NCBI GenBank assembly: GCA_964535575.1
Contig: CAZHTC010000007.1
Coordinates: 62,001-126,000 of the forward strand
DNA length: 64,000 bases
Direction of reading: 5' to 3'
Source of the DNA: JAGPCK01 sp964535575
GTDB taxonomy: Bacteria > Bacteroidota > Bacteroidia > UKL13-3
In this document: one piece after another, positions 1 to 7,859 of the stretch
Numbering within the stretch: position 1 is the first letter of the stretch
Layout of the letters: each line of letters opens with the position of its first letter
The notes under the pieces: model-generated
Told to the model about the DNA's origin: nothing
The model's input: the letters and a program-made list of their open reading frames with translations, nothing else
Databases searched by the model: none
Program-made: the position numbers and the translations under genes

Positions 1-1206
1 ACTTATTAATTCTCCGTTTACCTGCTTCACTTGTTGAATAATTTCTGTGATTGCCTCAAGGGCCTGCTCCGGAGGTAATGCCATGTAATGTTTTAAAGTA
101 ACATCCATCAGCATAAATGGATGAATGGTGAGCGGGGTTTGCCGGTTGGTTGTTAGGTTAAAAAAGGAGAACGACCGGGCGGTTGACGCCCTGAACCCGA
201 TGGTTTCGGCATAACCCATAGAGTATTCATGCTGAATGCCGTTTTCAATAAGCTGCGGGCATGTAAGGTGGTAATTCATGCGTAAAAAATGTTGCCTGCT
301 ATGCTCCACCGATCCGTCACGTAGAGTGCGCAGTCGTTTTATTTCTTTGGCAAATAACCCGGGTTTGCTGCTGCTGTAATACGAAGGATGAATTCCGGTG
401 GTGAAACTGCGCGCGGTTTGTTGAACTATTTCGCGCATTGGCTCACCATTCCACTTCAGGTTTTTGTCTTTATCGGTATAGTCGGCCAGCAGAAAAAAAT
501 AAATGGCCGGAAGTTGCCCATGCAACCGGTTTAACAGTTCGTAACAATCAAAGGGATCAGGTTTTGTTCCGTTAAGCACCGCAATCCGTTCTCCCAGTTG
601 TTGCCCTTTTCCTTTAAGTAAATCTTTGCCCGCAGCAAGTAATTGCCTCCACAGCGGTTTGCCCGCATAGCAGTAGGCCATATCAATATCAATAGTGGGG
701 GTGAACGAAAACGCATGTTGTTTGCAACGGATCTCCGGAAACATACCAAGCAGTTGTGCCTTAAATTTTTCAAGCACATAATCAAGCCACGGACGTTGCA
801 GGTTACCCGTGCGGTGTGCCACCGATGCCGAGGCTGAAAAGCGTCCATGCGCATCGGTATGCGGGCTTAGCCATTCTTCATACCTCGACAACAGGAAAAA
901 AGTCATGGCAAATACATCAAACGGGATATCGCCTTCGGGTTGCTGAAAAAGAACCGTTTCCTTTTCCCACATGGTTGTTGAGGGCAAAAGGGCCGGTTGA
1001 ACTTTTGTTTCACCAAGCAGGCCGCTGGATTTTACCTGAAAAGCCCGCTCAAAATATTGAGCCGAGTAATTAATTTTAGGGCCTGAGTAAGCCGAAAACT
1101 CTTCGGCTAAGGAGGTTACCGTGAAGGAACAACCCAAAAATTCACTAAAAATATGCTGGAACACATAGTGGTGCCGGGGGGTAATATTTGGAGTGAAAAT
1201 GAGCAA
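1..1206 (-). CDS. Polysaccharide deacetylase-like protein (3' end outside window)
   Basis: An open frame of 402 codons runs off the left edge without a stop, so the C-terminus is missing. No in-frame ATG lies between the upstream stop (1255-1257) and the conserved start of the protein. The best start is TTG at 1206, giving MLIFTPNITPRHHYVFQHIF, which looks like the usual N-terminus of this Bacteroidota family (DUF7033 plus a NodB-like deacetylase fold). Around residue 169 the motif TPTIDIDMAY supplies the metal-binding Asp pair region, and IHPSYYSS at about 273-280 and MGYAETIGFRAST near the end are further family motifs. Such proteins are usually linked to surface polysaccharide metabolism, which fits the divergent gmd-fcl neighbours. 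The substrate cannot be told. The family call comes from remembered motifs, not a search. Confidence 0.72.
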   Translation of the reverse strand, partial: MLIFTPNITPRHHYVFQHIFSEFLGCSFTVTSLAEEFSAYSGPKINYSAQYFERAFQVKSSGLLGETKVQPALLPSTTMWEKETVLFQQPEGDIPFDVFAMTFFLLSRYEEWLSPHTDAHGRFSASASVAHRTGNLQRPWLDYVLEKFKAQLLGMFPEIRCKQHAFSFTPTIDIDMAYCYAGKPLWRQLLAAGKDLLKGKGQQLGERIAVLNGTKPDPFDCYELLNRLHGQLPAIYFFLLADYTDKDKNLKWNGEPMREIVQQTARSFTTGIHPSYYSSSKPGLFAKEIKRLRTLRDGSVEHSRQHFLRMNYHLTCPQLIENGIQHEYSMGYAETIGFRASTARSFSFFNLTTNRQTPLTIHPFMLMDVTLKHYMALPPEQALEAITEIIQQVKQVNGELIS

Positions 1207-1242
1207 AACGGCTGATGAAGTAGAATTTGTCGCTATAAAATG

Positions 1243-1250
1243 TAGTTTTG
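1243..1250 (+). promoter_or_regulatory. Candidate -7 box of the gmd operon (TAGTTTTG)
   Basis: Perfect match to the Bacteroidota sigma-A -7 element TAnnTTTG, 35 nt before the gmd ATG. No well-spaced -33 TTTG is obvious. Confidence 0.5.
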
Positions 1251-1285
1251 CAATTTAAGTTTAATTCTATTTTACACCCAATCGC

Positions 1286-2425
1286 ATGTCGAAAGTAGCA
1301 TTAATAACCGGGATTACCGGACAGGACGGAGCTTACCTTGCTGAGTTTCTTTTAAATAAAGGATATCAGGTTCATGGCATTAAGCGCAGAAGTTCATTGT
1401 TTAATACCGATCGTATTGATCACCTTTATCAGGATCCGCACGAAAAGAACCTGAAACTGAAATTGCATTACGGAGATTTAACCGATAGCACCAACCTTAT
1501 TCGCATTATTCAGGAAACGCAGCCCGATGAAATTTATAACCTGGCAGCCATGAGCCACGTGCACGTGAGCTTTGAAACTCCCGAGTATACTGCCAATGCC
1601 GATGGAATAGGTACCCTGCGTATTCTGGAAGCCATTCGCATTTGTGGCCTCACCCAAAAAACACGCGTGTATCAGGCTTCCACTTCCGAGTTATACGGAT
1701 TGGTGCAGGCGGTGCCGCAAAGCGAAACCACTCCGTTTTATCCCCGTTCGCCTTATGCGGTAGCCAAGTTATATGCCTACTGGATTACCGTGAATTACCG
1801 CGAAGCATATAACATGTATGCCTGTAATGGTATTTTGTTTAACCACGAATCTCCTATACGAGGCGAAACATTTGTGACCCGAAAAATTACCCGTGCCACA
1901 GCCAAAATTGTGATGGGATTACAGGATAAACTTTTTCTCGGAAATTTAAATGCGCAGCGCGACTGGGGTCATGCCAAGGATTATGTAGAAGCCATGTACC
2001 TTATTTTGCAGCAACCCAAAGCCGAAGATTTTGTAATAGCCACAGGCATCACCACTCCGGTGCGGGAGTTTGTGCGCATGTCGTTTGAAGACGTGGGCGT
2101 GAAAGTGGAGTTTAAAGGCGAAGGTTCAACAGAAACCGGATTTGTAGCAGGTATTAATAAAGAACGCATGGAGTTTTTACAACTCAATCCATCGCTGTTG
2201 CCGGTGGGCAAAGAAGTAGTATGTGTTGATCCAAGATATTTTCGTCCTACCGAAGTGGAGTTGCTTATTGGCGATGCCACCAAGGCCCGCGAAAAACTGA
2301 ACTGGAAACCTAAGTACGATTTAAAAGCGCTGGTAAACGATATGATGAAAGGCGATTTAAAAATGGTGAAAAAAGATAAATACCTGCGCGATGGAGGTTA
2401 CAAAACACTGAACTATTTCGAATAA
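1286..2425 (+). CDS. gmd: GDP-mannose 4,6-dehydratase
   Basis: A 379-residue extended short-chain dehydrogenase that converts GDP-D-mannose to GDP-4-keto-6-deoxymannose, the first step to GDP-L-fucose. It acts in the cytoplasm with bound NADP. The N-terminal Rossmann motif is GITGQDGAY (residues 8-16). The active-site YxxxK sits in SPYAVAKLYAYW, and NHESPIRGETFVTRKI is the family signature. Length matches the family (about 370). The next gene, fcl, starts 15 nt downstream and does the second step, so the two form a pathway operon. The product GDP-L-fucose would feed capsule, O-antigen or glycoprotein fucosylation; no fucosyltransferase is in view. Confidence 0.97.
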   Translation: MSKVALITGITGQDGAYLAEFLLNKGYQVHGIKRRSSLFNTDRIDHLYQDPHEKNLKLKLHYGDLTDSTNLIRIIQETQPDEIYNLAAMSHVHVSFETPEYTANADGIGTLRILEAIRICGLTQKTRVYQASTSELYGLVQAVPQSETTPFYPRSPYAVAKLYAYWITVNYREAYNMYACNGILFNHESPIRGETFVTRKITRATAKIVMGLQDKLFLGNLNAQRDWGHAKDYVEAMYLILQQPKAEDFVIATGITTPVREFVRMSFEDVGVKVEFKGEGSTETGFVAGINKERMEFLQLNPSLLPVGKEVVCVDPRYFRPTEVELLIGDATKAREKLNWKPKYDLKALVNDMMKGDLKMVKKDKYLRDGGYKTLNYFE

Positions 2426-2440
2426 TCACCGGCCGCATCC

Positions 2441-3373
2441 ATGAATAAAAACGCAAAAATTTTTGTTGCCGGCTACAGAGGAATGGTAGGCTCGGCCGTG
2501 TACCGCAAATTGCAAAAGGAAGGATTTACCAACCTCATTACACGCAGCAGCAGCGAACTTGACTTACGCAATCAGGCAGCGGTGGCCGATTTTTTTGCTG
2601 CCGAAAAACCCGACTATGTATTTTTAGCAGCAGCTAAGGTAGGCGGCATTGTGGCCAATAATACCTACCGTGCCGATTTTATTTACGAAAACCTGATGAT
2701 TCAAAACAACGTAATTCATCAGAGCTATGTGCACGGAGTAAAGAAAATGATGTTCTTCGGCTCATCGTGCATCTACCCCAAAATGGCTCCGCAACCGCTT
2801 AAAGAAGACTCGCTGCTTACCGGTTTGCTTGAACCTACCAACGAGCCTTATGCCATTGCTAAAATTGCCGGTATAAAAATGTGCGAATCCTACCGCGATC
2901 AGTACGGCTGTAATTTTATTTCCGTTATGCCAACCAATTTGTATGGCATAAACGATAACTACCATCCCGAAAATTCGCACGTGCTGCCCGCTCTTATCCG
3001 CAAATTTCATGAGGCCAAACGCGATGGAAAAAAAGAAGTGGTGATATGGGGAACAGGTACCCCGCTGCGCGAATTTTTATTTGCCGATGATTTAGCCGAT
3101 GCCGCCTTTTTGCTGATGCAGGAATATAACGAAAAACAGTTTGTAAACATTGGCAGCGGAGAAGATATTTCCATTAAAGAGTTGGCTGAGCTGATTAAAC
3201 ATATTATTGGATTTAACGGAGAACTGGTATTTGATACCTCAAAACCCGATGGCACCCCGCGCAAGCTGATGGACGTAACCCAACTTAAACAATTGGGCTG
3301 GACCTATACCACCTCGCTCGAGAACGGCATTCAGCAGGCTTACGATGATTTTTTAAAACGCGGCCTGGGATAG
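2441..3373 (+). CDS. fcl: GDP-L-fucose synthase
   Basis: A 310-residue bifunctional epimerase/reductase that turns GDP-4-keto-6-deoxymannose into GDP-L-fucose using NADPH. It has the Rossmann motif VAGYRGMVGSAV near the N-terminus and the SSCIYP stretch. The YxxxK active site is YAIAKIAG, and NLYGINDNYHPENSHVLPAL is strongly diagnostic of GDP-fucose synthase. Length matches the family. It lies 15 nt after gmd and 21 nt before a GNAT gene, so all three are probably co-transcribed. Confidence 0.97.
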   Translation: MNKNAKIFVAGYRGMVGSAVYRKLQKEGFTNLITRSSSELDLRNQAAVADFFAAEKPDYVFLAAAKVGGIVANNTYRADFIYENLMIQNNVIHQSYVHGVKKMMFFGSSCIYPKMAPQPLKEDSLLTGLLEPTNEPYAIAKIAGIKMCESYRDQYGCNFISVMPTNLYGINDNYHPENSHVLPALIRKFHEAKRDGKKEVVIWGTGTPLREFLFADDLADAAFLLMQEYNEKQFVNIGSGEDISIKELAELIKHIIGFNGELVFDTSKPDGTPRKLMDVTQLKQLGWTYTTSLENGIQQAYDDFLKRGLG

Positions 3374-3394
3374 TTGCCCTAAACGTTACCTCCT

Positions 3395-3931
3395 ATGGAA
3401 ACATCTTCGCTTTACCTCAGGGAACTGAACACCGAACGTTATGAACAGGTGATGCACTCGCTTTCCGACAACGAACTGATGACATTTTTTGGATACACCC
3501 TTCCTGAAGATTTGCAAAAGGAAAAACAACGCCATGCCGGTGGGCTCACCATGTTCAACAAATCTTTTTTATTTTTTCACCTTCTGGAGAAAAAAACGGG
3601 CAACGTAATAGGCTGGTGCGGATACCATACCTGGTACACAACCCACCAGCGGGCCGAAATAGGCTATACCCTTTTTGATGCTACCCACCGCGGGAAAGGT
3701 TATATGAGCGAGACCCTGCCCCCGGTTATCCGGTATGGGTTTGACCAAATGAACCTGAACCGTATCGAAGCGTTTACCTCGCACGAAAACGAAGCATCGA
3801 AAAATTTGCTTTTAAAAAACGGATTTATACAGGAAGGAGTATTGAGGGAACATTACAAAACCCCCGAAGGCATTACCGATTCGGTATTATTCGGACTGAT
3901 AAAAACCGATTGGGAGAAGGGCAGGACTTAA
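3395..3931 (+). CDS. GNAT-family N-acetyltransferase (RimJ/RimL type)
   Basis: A 178-residue protein with the GNAT fold of the ribosomal-protein acetyltransferase-like branch. The segment GYTLFDATHRGKGYMSETLPP contains the acetyl-CoA pyrophosphate-binding loop (R/Q-x-x-G-x-G/A type), followed by NRIEAFTSHENEASKNLL and a GFIQEGVLREHY tail, all typical of the RimJ/RimL group. The acceptor is unknown; many members with this architecture acetylate protein N-termini or small amines. It is 21 nt after fcl and probably in that operon, but nothing shows that it acts on sugars. Confidence 0.85.
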   Translation: METSSLYLRELNTERYEQVMHSLSDNELMTFFGYTLPEDLQKEKQRHAGGLTMFNKSFLFFHLLEKKTGNVIGWCGYHTWYTTHQRAEIGYTLFDATHRGKGYMSETLPPVIRYGFDQMNLNRIEAFTSHENEASKNLLLKNGFIQEGVLREHYKTPEGITDSVLFGLIKTDWEKGRT

Positions 3932-3955
3932 AGAACTTGCAGCACGCGGTTAAAA

Positions 3956-4070
3956 ACAGGCACGAGACAGAGCCTCGCGCCAGCTAGGGCTCCAGGAGCC
4001 GGTAAAGGAAATGTGTACTAGTTCACGTCCTGCTCCGGCAGATGCTGAAACGAGTTCAGCATGACTGTTG
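3956..4070. repeat. Dispersed intergenic repeat with hairpins
   Basis: Non-coding segment carrying two compact inverted repeats: GGCTCC-A-GGAGCC (3988-4000) and ATGCTGAA-ACGAG-TTCAGCAT (4042-4062). The second is the core of a repeat found in intergenic regions of many environmental Bacteroidota genomes; spurious translations of it give HAELVSAS-like peptides. Only one copy lies in this window, so its repeat status here rests on recognition. Confidence 0.55.
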
Positions 4071-4154
4071 TGGTTGGTTGGTTTTTGAATACCTAACCTG
4101 CTGCTGCCGTACAAATGCCACTTGCTTAGGTCAATATCGAACACTACCTACCTT

Positions 4155-4466
4155 CTATTTCCTAAATTCGTCTGTGTTAGTATATGTTCCCTCTTCGCTG
4201 CCGTCCATAGACAGTACAACCATTTCATTTGCATTCTTATTCAATTTTATCACTACTGCACGAGAAACCCCTTTATATACAATAGTGTCATGATTAATTT
4301 TAAATAAGGTAGATTTTTTAAAATTAATATAACTCCCTTCACCAATTCTAAACCCCTCTTGATAAATCCATTGGTTAGATTTAATAAATCCCATGTCAAT
4401 TTCTTTTCTACACATTGAAAATAGAAGAAGCAGTATAACTGAAAATATTGTTTTTGTATCTTTCAT
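4155..4466 (-). CDS. Small putative lipoprotein
   Basis: A 103-residue protein if started at ATG 4466; an in-frame ATG at 4517 would add an unlikely hydrophilic leader. From 4466 it begins MKDTKTIFSVILLLLFSMC, a basic start, hydrophobic core and Cys19 in a weak lipobox (Met at -1 is unusual). The rest is hydrophilic with beta-type alternation and ends near EGTYTNTDEFRK. No family was recognised. It is isolated between repeat-bearing gaps, which suggests an accessory gene. Confidence 0.55.
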   Translation of the reverse strand: MKDTKTIFSVILLLLFSMCRKEIDMGFIKSNQWIYQEGFRIGEGSYINFKKSTLFKINHDTIVYKGVSRAVVIKLNKNANEMVVLSMDGSEEGTYTNTDEFRK

Positions 4467-4681
4467 TTGCCTAAATAAATTATGGTTTTTTATCCCCAAA
4501 CTGGTACTCGTTTGCAACGGGTACCTTTTTTGCTTTGCGTTTATTCACTTTGTACATGAAATCGCTCTGCTAAGTTGCAATGCGCCTTCATGTGAATGCC
4601 CATTTTAATCAAAAGTAAGAAATTGCTGCCAAACCTTACCGGCAGCATAATTTGTTGCACATAATTTATTCTGCAACCGGC

Positions 4682-4765
4682 CTACACTCGTGGTACACTG
4701 GCAATGGCGGGCGGGATGTTTCCGTTGGCATCGTAGGTAAAGCCGTTGTTTTTTGAGGCTAATGG
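4682..4765 (-). pseudogene. Possible YD/RHS-repeat remnant in a gene-free gap
   Basis: The gap 4467-4953 holds no convincing intact gene. On the minus strand a 27-codon open stretch reads NNGFTYDANGNIPPAIASV before a stop. TYDANGN is the core of YD repeats in RHS/wall-associated proteins, and an in-frame stop lies just upstream (4766-4768). This may be the degraded end of an RHS gene. The same DNA (TACACTCGTGGTAC, near 4684) resembles TACACTCGCGGCAC at 21681, so it may instead be part of a dispersed repeat. Confidence 0.3.
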
Positions 4766-4953
4766 TCAACCGGATGCAAAAAAAAGGGGGCATGTTTGGT
4801 AAAATCCAAACAAATACCTACACTTGTGGCGGAGTTCCATCAGTGACCTCTTTAGCTCGATTCTGTTTTAAAAATAATCCGCTAATCTTTCAACCCAAAA
4901 AACAACCCCGGCAGCAATGCCAAAGTTTAGTATTCAAAAAAAAATAGTTACGC

Positions 4954-6543
4954 ATGTTAGATGCTTCATTGCTCAATGACCTCCTCATTTCGGAGTTGAG
5001 GGAACTGGCCGCCCGTTTTAAAGTTAAAAAAACCGAAGGCCTGTCAAAAGACGAGTTGATTAATGCCATTGTGGTGGCTCAGGGTGGCAAACCTGTTGAA
5101 CCTTCAGCCCCGCAGGGCGAGGAAAAACCTAAACGTAAAACCCGTGCAAAAAAATCGGACAAGAGCGAAGAGGCCGGGACTGAAACAGCCGAAGTTACCG
5201 AAGCTGCCCCACCGGTAGTAATGGCCGAAGAGCCCAAAGAGGAAGTGACGGAGAAAAAAGAGGAGGGTAATTCATCAGAGAATAATCAGGGCGACCAAAA
5301 TAATACTAACCCCAACCAGCGCAGGCCTTTTCAGCAAAACAACCGCAACGGTGGAAATGGCGGAAACGGAAATAACTGGAATAATAACAACCAGCAAAAC
5401 CAGCAACAGCAAAATGTGTATGCCGAGCTGGATGGCATTGTACAAAGTGAGGGAGTATTGGAAATGATTCCTGACGGGTATGGATTTTTACGCAGTTCCG
5501 ATTACAATTACCAGCCATCGCCCGATGATATTTATGTTCCACCGGCACAAATAAAAATGTATGGTCTAAAAACCGGAGACACGGTGCGCGGAGGAATTCG
5601 CCCTCCGAAAGAAGGGGAGAAATATTTTGCCCTTACCCGCGTAGACGTGATTAACGGAAGGCCACCCGCACAGGTGCGCGACCGTGTGTCGTTTGAGCAC
5701 CTTACTCCACTGTTTCCTGATGAAAAACTGAAACTGGGCGGAGTTAAAAGTACCTATGCCACCCGTATCATTGACCTGCTTGCCCCCATTGGAAAAGGGC
5801 AGCGTGGTTTAATTGTAGCCCAACCCAAAACCGGTAAAACGGTTTTGCTTAAAGAAATTGCGAACGTAATTGCAGCCAATCACCCCGAAGTTTACCTGAT
5901 TATTTTATTGGTAGATGAACGGCCTGAAGAGGTAACCGATATGGCCCGCAGTGTAAATGCCGAGGTGGTAGCTTCTACTTTTGATGAGCCGGCCGACAAG
6001 CATGTGAAACTCGCGAATATTGTGCTGGAAAAAGCAAAACGACTGGTTGAGTGCGGACACGATGTAGTGATTTTACTCGATTCCATTACCCGACTGGCCC
6101 GTGCCTTTAATACCGTGCAACCGGCATCGGGCAAAGTGCTTTCGGGTGGGGTAGATGCCAATGCGCTGCATAAACCTAAACGCTTTTTTGGAGCAGCCCG
6201 TAAAATTGAAAAAGGCGGTTCATTAACCATTGTTGCTACCGCCTTAATTGAAACCGGATCGAAAATGGACGAGGTGATTTTTGAAGAATTTAAAGGAACA
6301 GGTAATATGGAGTTGCAACTCGACCGTAAGTTGAGCAACAAACGTATTTTCCCTGCTATTGATATTGTTTCGTCAAGCACCAGACGCGAAGACTTATTAC
6401 TTGATAAGAGTGTAATGCAGAAAATCTGGGTATTGCGCAATCATATTTCAGATATGAATGCCGAAGAAGCCATGAACCTGGTATTGCGCTACATGAAAGA
6501 CACCAAGAGCAACGAAGAATTTTTGGTTGCTATGAATGGTTAA
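4954..6543 (+). CDS. rho: Transcription termination factor Rho with a large N-terminal insertion
   Basis: The 529-residue RNA-dependent ATPase/helicase that ends transcription at Rho-dependent sites. The first 40 residues form the helical Rho_N domain (LLISELRELAARFKVKKTEG). A low-complexity insertion follows (about 45-152), first Lys/Glu-rich, then Gly/Asn/Gln-rich. Next come the cold-shock-like RNA-binding domain (GVLEMIPDGYGFLRSSDYNY) and the ATPase domain with Walker A AQPKTGKT (289-296), the ILLVDERPEEVTD segment and the R-loop region. E. coli Rho has about 419 residues, so the insertion explains the extra length; similar insertions are common in Bacteroidota. The stop overlaps the convergent gene by 4 nt. 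Confidence 0.97.
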   Translation: MLDASLLNDLLISELRELAARFKVKKTEGLSKDELINAIVVAQGGKPVEPSAPQGEEKPKRKTRAKKSDKSEEAGTETAEVTEAAPPVVMAEEPKEEVTEKKEEGNSSENNQGDQNNTNPNQRRPFQQNNRNGGNGGNGNNWNNNNQQNQQQQNVYAELDGIVQSEGVLEMIPDGYGFLRSSDYNYQPSPDDIYVPPAQIKMYGLKTGDTVRGGIRPPKEGEKYFALTRVDVINGRPPAQVRDRVSFEHLTPLFPDEKLKLGGVKSTYATRIIDLLAPIGKGQRGLIVAQPKTGKTVLLKEIANVIAANHPEVYLIILLVDERPEEVTDMARSVNAEVVASTFDEPADKHVKLANIVLEKAKRLVECGHDVVILLDSITRLARAFNTVQPASGKVLSGGVDANALHKPKRFFGAARKIEKGGSLTIVATALIETGSKMDEVIFEEFKGTGNMELQLDRKLSNKRIFPAIDIVSSSTRREDLLLDKSVMQKIWVLRNHISDMNAEEAMNLVLRYMKDTKSNEEFLVAMNG

Positions 6544-7853
6544 TTAAGGCTGAATTTATACAAACTGACAGAGGCTTTTTCCTTATCATAGTAAAACACA
6601 CCAAAACTTTTTGGGTCTAATTCTATAAGGCTTTCCGGATAGAAGAAAATGTTGTAATGCTCCTTTATCGGTTCGCCCGTAAACTTCATAACAGAGCCAT
6701 CAGGTAGTATGCAAAAAAGCTGTACATACACAACTTCCATATTGTAGTTTCTGGATTTATTAAGCGGTAACAAGGAATGGTTATCTCTTAAATTGTAGCT
6801 TAGCACAACCACTGAGTTGCCTACTTGCGTATAGTTTGGATAAGGCCCGCGGGTTGAATGGTTGACGAGTTTTTTTGCCCATGCCACACCTTTTGGCCGG
6901 TAGCAGGCGATTAAAAGATTCTGATCGCCCAACTCATGTATATCAATGATGCAATTGTTAAGGTTGAATGTGTTTTTGTTCCATGCCAGTTCCTCGTCAA
7001 TTCCCTTTTCAACCCATTGTGTATCGGAGAGCTGTTTGATAGGACAGTAGCTCATGGTTTGGCTGTACAGGTCGGAATAGTAAATTCCTGTGATTTTTGT
7101 GTCAGTTTGAAAAGTATCGACATACAGACCTGTTACTCTGAAAGAATCCTGAGTAAACTGCACCTCTTCATATACTTTTTTGTTGCTGTTGCTGAAACGG
7201 GGAAACTCATAAGTCTTCAGGTCCTTTTTTAGGTAATCGTAAGTGTACACCTTACGCTCGTTGAAGTAACTAACCTGTGTCCATGGAGAAACGGTTGCAA
7301 AAATTTTCCGGTGCGAAAAGGCAAAAGCACTGTCGCCCAATTTGCCTATACATTCATAACCATCAAAATATTCGTATTTGGGAGGTAGGGGTGGTTCAGG
7401 CGGGAAAGCAGTTTGCACATCATTCAGCAGTTTGCCTTTTACAAAATGCATTTTAAATGCCGTTCGCCTGTTGTCCTTTTGCAGGAACCGGCTTCCGATT
7501 ACCTCAACAGTGTCGCCATGCAATTCAATGCCGGCTACTTCTATCAGGTTACTTTCCATATCAGCAAAAGCAATCAGCACATTCAATTGTAGCGCCTGTT
7601 TGTCGAAAAACAGCAGGTCATAAGTTTTTGAATTGGGGCCGTAGCCGGAATGATTAAATTTTACGACTGAATACAGTTCATTCTGTTTGAGAATATACAA
7701 GCCGCCTTCAGCATGGTTGTCTAATGATGCAGGCAACAGGTTGATGGATGTTAGCCGATAGCTTACCTGTGCCAAAGACACCATGGTGCAGCAGAGCAAA
7801 TGAAAAAATAGCAGGAGTTTTATATAAGCAGCCGATACTTTTTTAATGCCCAT
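6540..7853 (-). CDS. Secreted protein of unknown function
   Basis: A 437-residue protein with a clear N-terminal signal peptide: basic KK, the hydrophobic run YIKLLLFFHLL and a likely cleavage after SLAQ. The mature part is hydrophilic and rich in Tyr, Phe and Asp, with recurring segments such as YDLLFFDKQALQLNVL, FFYPESLIELDPKSFGVFYYD and a C-terminal strand-rich tail. That pattern would fit a beta-propeller, but no repeat is clear enough to claim it. No T9SS sorting domain was seen. It starts 6 nt after the ABC-F gene on the same strand, so it is probably co-transcribed, without an obvious functional link. Confidence 0.75.
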   Translation of the reverse strand: MGIKKVSAAYIKLLLFFHLLCCTMVSLAQVSYRLTSINLLPASLDNHAEGGLYILKQNELYSVVKFNHSGYGPNSKTYDLLFFDKQALQLNVLIAFADMESNLIEVAGIELHGDTVEVIGSRFLQKDNRRTAFKMHFVKGKLLNDVQTAFPPEPPLPPKYEYFDGYECIGKLGDSAFAFSHRKIFATVSPWTQVSYFNERKVYTYDYLKKDLKTYEFPRFSNSNKKVYEEVQFTQDSFRVTGLYVDTFQTDTKITGIYYSDLYSQTMSYCPIKQLSDTQWVEKGIDEELAWNKNTFNLNNCIIDIHELGDQNLLIACYRPKGVAWAKKLVNHSTRGPYPNYTQVGNSVVVLSYNLRDNHSLLPLNKSRNYNMEVVYVQLFCILPDGSVMKFTGEPIKEHYNIFFYPESLIELDPKSFGVFYYDKEKASVSLYKFSLN

Positions 7854-7859
7854 GAGGTG

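Noticed and set aside
3932..4154. tRNA or small RNA gene in the gap after the acetyltransferase
   Set aside because: The hairpins do not fold into a cloverleaf and no T-loop GTTCRA motif is placed properly.
5892..6440. 182-codon minus-strand frame inside rho
   Set aside because: Antisense to the highly conserved ATPase domain of Rho; the Ser/Leu-rich sequence is a codon-bias artefact.
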